A DNA stretch of 64,000 nt, from positions 4,822,501-4,886,500 of the forward strand of contig NZ_CP114286.1 in assembly GCF_027111275.1 (NCBI RefSeq). The letters are read 5' to 3'. The DNA comes from Flavobacterium luteolum (GTDB lineage: Bacteria > Bacteroidota > Bacteroidia > Flavobacteriales > Flavobacteriaceae). The translations under genes and the position numbers were made by a program. The notes under the pieces were generated by a model. It worked only from the letters and a program-made list of their open reading frames with translations, was not told the origin of the DNA and did not search any database. Of the stretch, positions 40,628 through 49,487 are shown piece by piece (position 1 is the first letter of the stretch; each line of letters starts with the position of its first letter).

Positions 40628-43600
40628 ATGAAAAAACCTGTTGTCAAGCAACGATTACTTCACCAAATCATGAAAATAACGCTGTTTCAGTTTGTGTTAG
40701 CGCTTGTGTTTTCAAGTGTTACTCTCGCAAATAATGTAAATGGGCAGAAAAAATTAGATACTAAAGTCACGATTACAGTTGATAACCTAACTTTAGACAA
40801 TGCTTTATCGAAAATCGAAAAATCTGCTCATGTAAAATTTTCCTACAACTCAAGACTTCCTCAGCTTGGAGAGAAAGTTAGTATAGAAGCAAATCAAGAA
40901 ACTCTTGCTAGTATTTTGAGCAGAGTGCTGGTTCCTTTTAATATTACTTTTTCTGAAGTGAGTAATCAGATTGTGCTTCAAAAGAGTGCTGTTTCTTTTT
41001 CAAACGCAAATAATCACGATTCTTTGTTTGAAATTTTGACTTTCGGACCTATCATCAAAGGAAAAGTTACAGATCAAAGTGGATCACCTCTTCCTGGAGC
41101 TACTGTAATGGCAAAAGGAACAAAAACTGCTGTGTTAACTGATTTTGATGGAAATTTCTCTATTGAAATGCCTGCAAACGTGGACCGTTTAGTTATTTCT
41201 TATGTGGGTATGGAGACAAAAGAAATCGGAATTAATAATCCTACACCAACTGTGGTTTTAACTGAGACAGGTCAGAATCTTAAAGAGGTTGTTGTTACAA
41301 CGGGTTACGAAAAAACTTCAAAAAGAACATTTACTGGGGCAATTAGTAAGATTTCTGGAGCTGAATTAAAAGTTGATGGTGTCGTAGATGTTAGTAGAAT
41401 GATTGAAGGTAAAGCTGCCGGAGTTACGGTACAAAACGTAACAGGATCTTTTGGTGCTACTCCAAAAATTACGGTTCGTGGATCTTCTTCTATCTTTGGT
41501 GATACAAAGCCATTGTGGGTTATTGATGGTGTTGTTCAAGAAGATATTATCAATGTAACATTTGCTGATTTAGCATCTGGAAACTCAGCTACATTATTAA
41601 GTTCTGCAGTTGCAGGTTTAAATGCAAATGATATTCAAAGCATTGAAATTCTTAAAGATGCGTCTGCTACTTCGATCTATGGTTCAAGATCGTTAAATGG
41701 GGTTGTGGTTGTTACTACAAAACAAGGTCGTAGAGATTCTCCTTTAAAAATTAACTATTCTGTAGAGAATACAGTTAGAACAGTACCAAGCTATACTCAG
41801 TTTGATATCTTAAACTCTCAAGAATCTATGAGTGTTTTCCAAGAAATGAGAGCAAAAGGCTATTTAGATCAAAGTTCATCATTAACGGCTAGATTTAGTG
41901 GTGTTTATGGTATTTTGGCAAAACAGATTAATTTGTACGATAGTTCAAATGGTCAATTCGGAATTAGAAATGAACAGCCATATATTAACCAATTCTTGAA
42001 AAAGTACGAATTGGCTAATACAGATTGGTTTAAAGTTTTATTTAGACCATCAATCACTCAAAATCATTCGTTAAGCTTCTCTGGTGGAGGAAAAAATAAT
42101 ACTTTTTATGCTTCTCTAGGATATTATACAGATCCAGGATGGACAGTGGCAGATAATGTAAAACAATTGTCAGCCAACATTAAAGGGACATTCTACATTA
42201 ACGACAAATTAAATATTACGTTATCGACTTTAGGATCGATGCGTGATCAAGAAGCTCCAGGTGCTTACGATAGCAAGAATGATCTTGTTTTTGGTAAAGT
42301 AACTAGAGATTTTGATATTAACCCATTTAATTATGTATTGAGTACAAGCAGAACGTTAAGACCTTATGATGATAATGGAAATCGTGAATATTATCAAAAT
42401 AACTGGGCACCAATGAATATTCTTAACGAGTTAGAAAATAATACTTTAGACATCAAAGTAAATGATATTCGTTTTCAAGCTGATTTAGATTATAAAATCA
42501 ACAAGAACTTATCTTATAATCTTACAGCATCAGCACGTTATGCTAATACTTCAAGAGAACACAAAATCTACGAAGATTCAAACGTAGTGGGGGCTTACAA
42601 TGCTGGAGTTGGTGCAACTTTGAATACTCAAATTCAGAAAGATAACGTGTTTTTATATCAAAATCCAAATGATTTAACAGCGCCTAAAGTTTCGGTATTG
42701 CCAAATGGTGGATTCTTAAGAAAGTTTACTAACGACATGACTTCTTATAATGTTAGAAATAGTGTTACATACAGAAATACATTTAATGAAAAACATGAAT
42801 TAGAAGCATTCGTAGGTACAGAGTTTAGATCTGTAGATAGAAATAATGACAATTTTACTGCAGCAGGTATTCAGTTCGAAAAAGGTCTTACTTCTTTTGT
42901 TGATCCAAAATTGATTGAAAAATTAATAAATGAAGGAAACTCTTATTATGAATTTGGAGCAGAAAGAGAGCGTACTGTTGGTTTCTTTGGTAAAGTAGGA
43001 TATACTTACGATCGTCGTTATACGGCTTCTTTAACAGGTCGTTATGACGGGTCAAATAGACAAGGAGATGTTGGTTCTTCTAGATGGCTGCCAACTTATA
43101 CTGTGAGTGGTAAGTGGAATGTTAAAGAAGAAAGTTTTATGAAAGATGTTGAGCCTATCAATACATTGGCACTTAGAGCTTCTTATGGTTTAACAGCAAC
43201 AGCTGGACCAGCAACAAATTCATTGGCAATTTATAAAAGCTTTATCACAGACCGTTTTGCTGTTGGAGATAGAGAAAATGCAATTCGTATAGAAGATTTA
43301 CAGAATAAAGACTTGACTTGGGAAAAACAATATGAAACAAATATTGGGGTAGATCTTGGAATGTTTAGAAATAGAGTACAGTTTACAACAGATATTTATC
43401 GTCGTAAAGCATTCGATTTGATCGATTACGTAATTACATCTGGTGTAGGTGGAGAATCTATCAAGCAAGGTAATAATGCAGACATGGAAACTAAAGGTCT
43501 TGAAGTTGGTTTTACAACTCAAAACATTGTTTCAAAAGATTTTAAATGGTCTACTACAGTAAACTTCTCTGTTTATGATCAAAAAATTACAAAATTGGCT

Positions 43601-44338
43601 AACAAACCAGCTGTTTTTGATTTGATTGCTACAAACGGAGGAAACACAGTAGGACACCCAAGAAATTCATTGTATTCTTACCAATTTACAGGTTTAAATA
43701 ATGAAGGTCTTCCAACTTTTATTTTGCAAGATGGAGCAGAAAACAATATAACAGATGCCAATTTCCAAGATACAAATGATGTAACTAAATATTTGAAATA
43801 TGAAGGATCTGTAGAACCTAACAAATCTATTGGTTTTGCTAACACATTCACATACAAAAACTGGTCACTTTATGTATTTGTTGTTGGATCTGGAGGAAAC
43901 AAAGTAAGATTAAACCCTGTTTATAGCAACAAGTACACAGATCAGACAGTTTTTACAAAAGATTTTGCAAACAGATGGATTAATCCAGGAGACGAAAATT
44001 ATACTAATGTTCCTGTTATTGCAGATAAATTAATGAATAGAAATTATGGTGATAGTGATTTAAAGATTGCTTACAATACTTACAATTACTCTGATGTTAG
44101 AATTGCAAGTGGTGATTTCGTACGTTTAAAAAACATCTCTTTAGGCTGGGAATTTCCAAGTGATTATAAGAGAAAATTAGGATTGTCAACTTTCACCTTG
44201 AAAGGTTCAGCAGTTAATCCTTGGCTGATTTATTCAGATAAAAAATTAAACGGTCAAGATCCTGAATTCCGTAACACAGGAGGGGTAGCTTTCCCAATTA
44301 CGGCACAATATACTTTTGCAATTAATATTTCATTCTAA
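40628..44338 (+). CDS. SusC/RagA-type TonB-dependent receptor with STN signalling domain
   Basis: 1236 aa. Order: signal peptide (to about 40), STN domain (about 48-115, VTITVDNLTLDNALSKIEKSAHVKFSYN), carboxypeptidase-like regulatory domain (about 142-225, IKGKVTDQSGSPLPGATVMAKG), plug (about 225-375, with SIEILKDASATSIYGSRSLNGVVVVTTK) and a 22-strand barrel ending AQYTFAINISF. The STN domain contacts FecR, so the receptor is also the sensor of this locus. Outer membrane importer with the SusD partner encoded 13 bp later. Its neighbours suggest a peptide or protein-derived substrate; not proven. Confidence 0.95.
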   Translation: MKKPVVKQRLLHQIMKITLFQFVLALVFSSVTLANNVNGQKKLDTKVTITVDNLTLDNALSKIEKSAHVKFSYNSRLPQLGEKVSIEANQETLASILSRVLVPFNITFSEVSNQIVLQKSAVSFSNANNHDSLFEILTFGPIIKGKVTDQSGSPLPGATVMAKGTKTAVLTDFDGNFSIEMPANVDRLVISYVGMETKEIGINNPTPTVVLTETGQNLKEVVVTTGYEKTSKRTFTGAISKISGAELKVDGVVDVSRMIEGKAAGVTVQNVTGSFGATPKITVRGSSSIFGDTKPLWVIDGVVQEDIINVTFADLASGNSATLLSSAVAGLNANDIQSIEILKDASATSIYGSRSLNGVVVVTTKQGRRDSPLKINYSVENTVRTVPSYTQFDILNSQESMSVFQEMRAKGYLDQSSSLTARFSGVYGILAKQINLYDSSNGQFGIRNEQPYINQFLKKYELANTDWFKVLFRPSITQNHSLSFSGGGKNNTFYASLGYYTDPGWTVADNVKQLSANIKGTFYINDKLNITLSTLGSMRDQEAPGAYDSKNDLVFGKVTRDFDINPFNYVLSTSRTLRPYDDNGNREYYQNNWAPMNILNELENNTLDIKVNDIRFQADLDYKINKNLSYNLTASARYANTSREHKIYEDSNVVGAYNAGVGATLNTQIQKDNVFLYQNPNDLTAPKVSVLPNGGFLRKFTNDMTSYNVRNSVTYRNTFNEKHELEAFVGTEFRSVDRNNDNFTAAGIQFEKGLTSFVDPKLIEKLINEGNSYYEFGAERERTVGFFGKVGYTYDRRYTASLTGRYDGSNRQGDVGSSRWLPTYTVSGKWNVKEESFMKDVEPINTLALRASYGLTATAGPATNSLAIYKSFITDRFAVGDRENAIRIEDLQNKDLTWEKQYETNIGVDLGMFRNRVQFTTDIYRRKAFDLIDYVITSGVGGESIKQGNNADMETKGLEVGFTTQNIVSKDFKWSTTVNFSVYDQKITKLANKPAVFDLIATNGGNTVGHPRNSLYSYQFTGLNNEGLPTFILQDGAENNITDANFQDTNDVTKYLKYEGSVEPNKSIGFANTFTYKNWSLYVFVVGSGGNKVRLNPVYSNKYTDQTVFTKDFANRWINPGDENYTNVPVIADKLMNRNYGDSDLKIAYNTYNYSDVRIASGDFVRLKNISLGWEFPSDYKRKLGLSTFTLKGSAVNPWLIYSDKKLNGQDPEFRNTGGVAFPITAQYTFAINISF

Positions 44339-44351
44339 TACTAAATTGATT

Positions 44352-45839
44352 ATGAAAAATATAAAAATAGCACTGTCATTGTTATTACTGGTTTCTATTA
44401 GCAGTTGTGATGATTTTCTTTCAGAAGTGCCAGATAATAGAACACAGATAGATACGCCAGAAAAAATATCTGAATTATTAGTAACCGCTTATCCAAGTAG
44501 CTCATACTTTCCAATTGCAGAGGTCATGTCAGATAACGTTTTTGACACAGAATCAAAACAATCTGTAAGTGTAATTAACGAAGAGAGCTACAACTGGGAA
44601 ATGCATAGCCAAATTGGAACTGATAGTGAAAATTCATTCTGGATTGGATCTTATGAGGCAATTGCTTCTGCCAATCAAGCCTTGGTTTCTATCGAAAAGC
44701 TTGGAGGAAAAGAGACTCTTAATCCATTAAAAGGAGAGGCCTTAATAACAAGAGCTTACAATCATTTTATGCTAGTCTCATTATGGGCAAATCGTTATAA
44801 CCCTGCTACTGCGGCAACAGATTTAGGGGTTCCTTATATAACTAAACCGGAAACGGAATTATTGGTAAAATATAAGCGTAACACTGTGAAAGAAGTATTC
44901 GACTTTATTGAGCAGGATATTAATGAAGGAATGAAATACATCACAAACGAATATAAAGAACCTAAATATCATTTTACTCTAGAAGCTGCTAAAGCATTTG
45001 CTTGCCGTTTTTATTTAATAAAAGGAGATTGGGATAAGGTATTGGAATATTCTGAAGGACTTGGTTCTAAACCAACAAAAATTAGAAATTATACTGCTTT
45101 CAATGCAGTGCCTTATGCTCAAATGGCAATTGAATATTCAAGAGTAGAACAAGAAACTAATTTATTGGTATCTTATCCAAACTCAATTGCTAATAGATCA
45201 GCAGCATACAGATTTGCACTTCCTGGAAATAGATCTGATGAGATATTTGGTACGCAAACTAATATTTGGGCAAAACCTCATTTGATTAGACCAAATGGAC
45301 AGTATTTTGGAGGTGTCAACGTATTTGTTCCGAAGCTTTATGAGTATTTCAAATACACGAATTTGACATCTCGTACAGGTGAACCTTTTACTGGTTCTGT
45401 ATTATTTAGTAATGACGAAATGTATTTAAACCGTATTGAAGCATTATTGATGAAAAACAGAATTGCTGAAGTGAATACAGAATTAGCATACTTTTTAGGA
45501 ACTAGAACTTCTGGATACAATGCGACAACAGATATATTAAATGAAGCGATTGTTACTGCCAAATATCCAGCTATTGCAGATGAATTTACACCATTTTATG
45601 CACTAACAGATCTTCAAAAATCTTATATCAAATTAATTACTGAAGCAAGAAGAAGAGATTTTATCCGTGAAGGTCTTAGATGGTTTGATGTCAAACGTTT
45701 TAATCTTGTGGTGACACATAATACTCTTGAATTTGGAAAAGTGGTAAAAAATAACGTCTTAGAAAAGGATGATAAAAGAAGAGCGTTGCAAATACCACTT
45801 AGAGCTTCAGATAATGGTATTGAAAAAAATCCTAGGTAA
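44352..45839 (+). CDS. SusD/RagB-type nutrient-binding lipoprotein
   Basis: 495 aa from ATG 44352. Lipobox SISSC with Cys19. TPR-like helical fold of SusD: CDDFLSEVPDNRTQIDTPEKI at the start, GEALITRAYNHFMLVSLWANRYNPATAATDLGVPYITKPE in the middle, ARRRDFIREGLRWFDVKRFN near the end. Forms the lid on the SusC channel at the cell surface. The frame runs upstream to 44316 inside susC, but the signal peptide and lipobox fix the start. Confidence 0.95.
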   Translation: MKNIKIALSLLLLVSISSCDDFLSEVPDNRTQIDTPEKISELLVTAYPSSSYFPIAEVMSDNVFDTESKQSVSVINEESYNWEMHSQIGTDSENSFWIGSYEAIASANQALVSIEKLGGKETLNPLKGEALITRAYNHFMLVSLWANRYNPATAATDLGVPYITKPETELLVKYKRNTVKEVFDFIEQDINEGMKYITNEYKEPKYHFTLEAAKAFACRFYLIKGDWDKVLEYSEGLGSKPTKIRNYTAFNAVPYAQMAIEYSRVEQETNLLVSYPNSIANRSAAYRFALPGNRSDEIFGTQTNIWAKPHLIRPNGQYFGGVNVFVPKLYEYFKYTNLTSRTGEPFTGSVLFSNDEMYLNRIEALLMKNRIAEVNTELAYFLGTRTSGYNATTDILNEAIVTAKYPAIADEFTPFYALTDLQKSYIKLITEARRRDFIREGLRWFDVKRFNLVVTHNTLEFGKVVKNNVLEKDDKRRALQIPLRASDNGIEKNPR

Positions 45840-45859
45840 ATTTTTAATTAGAAAGTATT

Positions 45860-46717
45860 ATGAAGATATTCAAAACATATAAAACAGTAGTTATTGCGGG
45901 CGCCTTGTTGCTTGCTTCATGCGCACACGAAGATCAGCCAAAAGAAAGCCAGTTAGATTTTTCTACACCACAAAAAACAGAATTAGACAATTGGATTGGT
46001 ACAAATTTCTTAAGTCCATACAATATCAATGTGTATTACGAATGGAACCAGAATATGGTAGACGAAAATAAATACTTATATCCTCCACAGGGAGCTAAAG
46101 TGCAGCCAGCAATGGAAGTTGTAAAGAAAATCTGGATTGATAGTTATAGTACTATTGGGGGAAAGGATTTTGTGAAAAAAATTGCTCCAAGAGAATTTGT
46201 TCTTGTTGGGGGTATAAACTTGAATACAAATGGTACTGTAACGCTTGGGCTTGCAGAAGCTGGTCAAAGAGTTTCTCTTTTTCAGGTTGATAATCTTAAC
46301 AAAAAGAGCAGATCTAGTGTAACGCAATTTATCCATACTATTCAGCACGAATACGTACATATTTTAAACCAAACTAAACCTTTTGATGAGCAAGCTTGGG
46401 CAAAATTAACCCCTTCTGGATATACTACTACATGGTATACAGAAGCAATTGCAACCTCTAGATCTTTAGGCTTTATTACAAGCTATGCTAGATTAAACAT
46501 ATATGAAGATTTTGCAGAAACTGCAGCTACTATATTAACTAGTTCAAAAGCAGAGTACGATGCCATTTTAGCAAGTATTACAGATGTTAATGCGAGAAAT
46601 AATATTAAAGCAAAAGAAGCTTTAGTGGTTAAATATTATAAAGATTCTTTCAATATAGACTTTTACGCATTAAGAGACGAAGCTCAAAAAAATACAGATG
46701 CTGTAATAAATAATTAA
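45860..46717 (+). CDS. Putative zinc-binding metallopeptidase lipoprotein (Peptidase_Mx1 type)
   Basis: 285 aa. Lipobox LLASC with Cys21, so surface- or periplasm-anchored. Zinc motif HEYVH at residues 163-167 (FIHTIQHEYVHILNQT), and downstream Glu in YEDFAETAATIL as possible third ligand. I recognise the gene family from SusC/SusD loci where it stands between susD and a DUF4302 gene, as here. Probably trims the protein or peptide substrate of the importer. 20 bp after susD. Confidence 0.85.
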   Translation: MKIFKTYKTVVIAGALLLASCAHEDQPKESQLDFSTPQKTELDNWIGTNFLSPYNINVYYEWNQNMVDENKYLYPPQGAKVQPAMEVVKKIWIDSYSTIGGKDFVKKIAPREFVLVGGINLNTNGTVTLGLAEAGQRVSLFQVDNLNKKSRSSVTQFIHTIQHEYVHILNQTKPFDEQAWAKLTPSGYTTTWYTEAIATSRSLGFITSYARLNIYEDFAETAATILTSSKAEYDAILASITDVNARNNIKAKEALVVKYYKDSFNIDFYALRDEAQKNTDAVINN

Positions 46718-46747
46718 GGACAATAAATTTTTATAAAATTCAATATT

Positions 46748-48109
46748 ATGAAAGTAAAAAATATATATAAGTGCTTAACGATCGCTTTTGCAGCTTTGCT
46801 TTTGGGATCATGTTCAAGTCCAGAAGTTGATGCAAAATTTGATCAAAATGCCACTGATCGATTAAGTGGACGTCAAAAGGAATTAAACGATTTATTGCTT
46901 TCATCAGCAGATGGTTGGAAAGCAGTTTATTATACTGATAGTACACAATTAGGAGGATGGACACATCTGTTTAAATTTTTGCCAAATATGAAAGTAGATA
47001 TGGCATCAGATTTTACAGGTAAAGATGATGAAATTGATACGAAAACGTATCAAAGTCAGTATGATCTTCAGGTTGGAAGTACTGTGAGTTTAGTTTTTAG
47101 CACGCAGAATAGAATCCATCTTTTATCAGATGCCAGTAATTATCCTACTGCAGCACTTCTTGCGAAAGGATATTTAGGAGATTTTCAGTTTTATTACTAT
47201 GGACAAAAAAATGGTGACATTATTTTCAGAACAAATAGAAATAGCCACTTTCTTCGTTTTGTAAAAGCTACACCAAAAGATTGGGCTGACTTGCCAGGAA
47301 ACGTTCCAATTATCAAAGCTATTACGGGGGATATGAATAGTCCGTTATTTAGAATTTTAGCAATAAATGATGGTACCACAACTAAAAACTATGATTTTGA
47401 TTATAACACAAGTGCGCGTTTTGGTACAGGATATCCTTTAGATCCAGCTGTTAATACAAGTTATGACCTTGCATTCTCATTCAATCCAAAGGGAGCTTAT
47501 ACCAAACTTCCACTAGATGTGAAAGGTCAAAAACTTACCGATTTTGTTTACGACAGCGCAACAAACACTTTTGTGGCTACAGGAAAAGATGGGGTTAAGG
47601 CTACTATCATGTATTCAAATGTACCACCTAGACTTACAGATGATTACAAAGTGACTTTGCCAGCGCCTGGAGCACCATCAACAGCTTATGGTTATATTGC
47701 TGCGAATCTAGGAAATGCGCCATCGAATACGCCATTGTGCAGATTATTGTTAAATGAAATTAACAACGCATCGGCAGCAAAAGTAAATAGAGTACAATTT
47801 AGTTTCTTTAACAATCGTACTGTCGATATCATGTACAGTTTTACAGGCGGAAAAGCAACAGTTTATCACAGAGCAACGATTACTGAAGATGCTGTTAATA
47901 AAACGATTATTTTAAAACATTCATTATGGCATAATGGAACTGCGGTTATTCCAGCAGATCCTTTATTGAAAAACTTTGATGATAAATTGATGGATCCAAA
48001 AGGTTTATATGTTACTAAAGAAAGTTTTAAAGTTGGTGCATCAAATACAATCTACACTTTTACAGGTGCGTCAAGCAGTTTTAGATTAACTACTTACGCA
48101 TTTCAATAA
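46748..48109 (+). CDS. DUF4302 lipoprotein
   Basis: 453 aa. Lipoprotein signal ending LLGSC (Cys22). The segment FDQNATDRLSGRQKELNDLLLSSADGWKAVYYTDS is the conserved beginning of DUF4302 proteins of Bacteroidota; the rest is beta-rich with GxWxxVYY-like and GGKATVYHRATI repeats. Likely a surface accessory (binding) protein of the SusC/D system. Function unknown. 30 bp after the peptidase gene; terminator at 48136. Confidence 0.85.
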   Translation: MKVKNIYKCLTIAFAALLLGSCSSPEVDAKFDQNATDRLSGRQKELNDLLLSSADGWKAVYYTDSTQLGGWTHLFKFLPNMKVDMASDFTGKDDEIDTKTYQSQYDLQVGSTVSLVFSTQNRIHLLSDASNYPTAALLAKGYLGDFQFYYYGQKNGDIIFRTNRNSHFLRFVKATPKDWADLPGNVPIIKAITGDMNSPLFRILAINDGTTTKNYDFDYNTSARFGTGYPLDPAVNTSYDLAFSFNPKGAYTKLPLDVKGQKLTDFVYDSATNTFVATGKDGVKATIMYSNVPPRLTDDYKVTLPAPGAPSTAYGYIAANLGNAPSNTPLCRLLLNEINNASAAKVNRVQFSFFNNRTVDIMYSFTGGKATVYHRATITEDAVNKTIILKHSLWHNGTAVIPADPLLKNFDDKLMDPKGLYVTKESFKVGASNTIYTFTGASSSFRLTTYAFQ

Positions 48110-48135
48110 TTAGTTAAGAATAATTTTTATTTTAG

Positions 48136-48164
48136 AAAAGCAGCTCATTTTTTGAGCTGCTTTT
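48136..48164 (+). terminator. Intrinsic terminator closing the SusC/D operon
   Basis: AAAAGCAGCTCA (48136-48147) pairs with TGAGCTGCTTTT (48153-48164), short T loop. Confidence 0.9.
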
Positions 48165-48206
48165 ACCAAACATAATTTCTGAATTAAAACTATTTAACTT
48201 TTATTA

Positions 48207-48491
48207 ATGAATATTATGATTAAAAAAATAGTAACACCGGCGACTATTGCAATTTTCTTATGGGGCCTTATTCTTTTACTTATAAATGAATATTACTACG
48301 AATACGTTAGATATTATTTGTATATCTCAATAATCGTAATTTTTCCTATCATGATTTGGAATCTTATCAAACAATGGGAAAAGGATAAAGTAGAAGAAAC
48401 AAACGAATTTAAAACTTCGATTTTCAGAATGTTATTTATGGCAGTAATCATGATTGTTATATTTTTTATAACGAAACAAAATGACATTTAA
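48207..48491 (+). CDS. Small integral membrane protein of unknown function
   Basis: 94 aa with three predicted membrane helices (about 8-26, 35-52, 70-88) and a charged loop KQWEKDKVEETNEFKTS. ATG 48216 in the same frame is an alternative start. I recognise no family. Separate from the SusC/D operon by a terminator and closed by another at 48524. Confidence 0.65.
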   Translation: MNIMIKKIVTPATIAIFLWGLILLLINEYYYEYVRYYLYISIIVIFPIMIWNLIKQWEKDKVEETNEFKTSIFRMLFMAVIMIVIFFITKQNDI

Positions 48492-48523
48492 ACTTTTTTA
48501 GTTTTGTTTTTTTATTTTGGGGG

Positions 48524-48556
48524 AAACAGCTCATTTTTATGAGCTGTTTTTTTTGT
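48524..48556 (+). terminator. Intrinsic terminator after the small membrane protein
   Basis: AAACAGCTCAT (48524-48534) pairs with ATGAGCTGTTT (48539-48549), followed by a T-run to 48554. Confidence 0.9.
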
Positions 48557-48623
48557 TTTAGCAGCATCTAAAATTCTTAAGCCAATTTTTGGATTACAAA
48601 TTTTATTAAATGCTCAAATAATC

Positions 48624-48631
48624 TATATTTG
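48624..48631 (+). promoter_or_regulatory. -7 box TATATTTG for fabG
   Basis: Lies 30 nt before the ATG at 48662. Confidence 0.6.
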
Positions 48632-48661
48632 TAATTCAAAAAATAAAACGAATACCTTAAT

Positions 48662-49408
48662 ATGAAATTACTAGAAGGAAAAGTTGCAATTATTACTGGT
48701 GCAAGCCGTGGAATTGGAAAAGGAATTGCTGAAGTTTTTGCTAAACACGGAGCAAACGTTGCTTTTACATACAGCTCATCTGCTGCATCTGCAGAAGCTT
48801 TAGAAGCAGAATTAAATAGTTTAGGAGTAAAAGCGAAAGGATACCAATCTAACGCAGCAGATTTTAACGAAGCTCAGACTTTTGTTGATGCTGTTTTAGC
48901 AGATTTTGGAACTGTAGATATCTTAATCAATAATGCTGGAATTACAAAAGACAACCTATTAATGCGTATGTCTGAGGCAGATTTTGACCAAGTAATTGAT
49001 GTAAACTTGAAATCGGTTTTCAATATGACAAAAGCGATTCAGAAAACTTTCTTAAAACAAAGAGCAGGATCTATTATCAATATTAGTTCTGTTGTTGGAG
49101 TTTCTGGAAATGCTGGTCAGACAAACTACGCAGCTTCTAAAGCTGGTGCAATCGGATTTACAAAATCTGTAGCTCTTGAGTTAGGTTCTCGTAACATTCG
49201 TTGCAATGCAATCGCTCCAGGTTTCATCGAAACTGAAATGACTGCAAAATTATCAGAAGATGTAGTAAAAGGATGGAGAGAAGGTATTCCGTTGAAACGC
49301 GGAGGAACTCCAGAAGACGTAGCAAATGCTTGTTTATTCCTTGCTTCAGATATGAGCGGATACATTACAGGACAAGTTCTTAATGTTTGCGGAGGAATGC
49401 TAACATAA
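48662..49408 (+). CDS. fabG: 3-oxoacyl-ACP reductase FabG
   Basis: 248 aa short-chain dehydrogenase. NADPH-binding TGASRGIGKGIAE at residues 12-24, NNAG at 90-93, catalytic Ser in INISSVVG, and YAASKAG (Tyr-x-x-x-Lys). GFIETEMTAKL and SGYITGQVLNVCGGM are characteristic of FabG. Reduces 3-oxoacyl-ACP in fatty acid synthesis. Its stop TAA is the TAA of the first unit of the octamer array at 49405. Confidence 0.93.
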   Translation: MKLLEGKVAIITGASRGIGKGIAEVFAKHGANVAFTYSSSAASAEALEAELNSLGVKAKGYQSNAADFNEAQTFVDAVLADFGTVDILINNAGITKDNLLMRMSEADFDQVIDVNLKSVFNMTKAIQKTFLKQRAGSIINISSVVGVSGNAGQTNYAASKAGAIGFTKSVALELGSRNIRCNAIAPGFIETEMTAKLSEDVVKGWREGIPLKRGGTPEDVANACLFLASDMSGYITGQVLNVCGGMLT

Positions 49409-49444
49409 GGTACTGAGGTACTAAGTTGCAAAGGTTCAAAGGTT
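49405..49444. repeat. Octamer array overlapping the fabG stop codon
   Basis: Units ATAAGGTA, CTGAGGTA, CTAAGTTG, CAAAGGTT, CAAAGGTT in 8-nt phase; TAA at 49406-49408 is both stop codon and repeat. Confidence 0.85.
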
Positions 49445-49487
49445 TTGAAATCTTTGAATTATTAATCTTCCTATTACTAAATAAATT

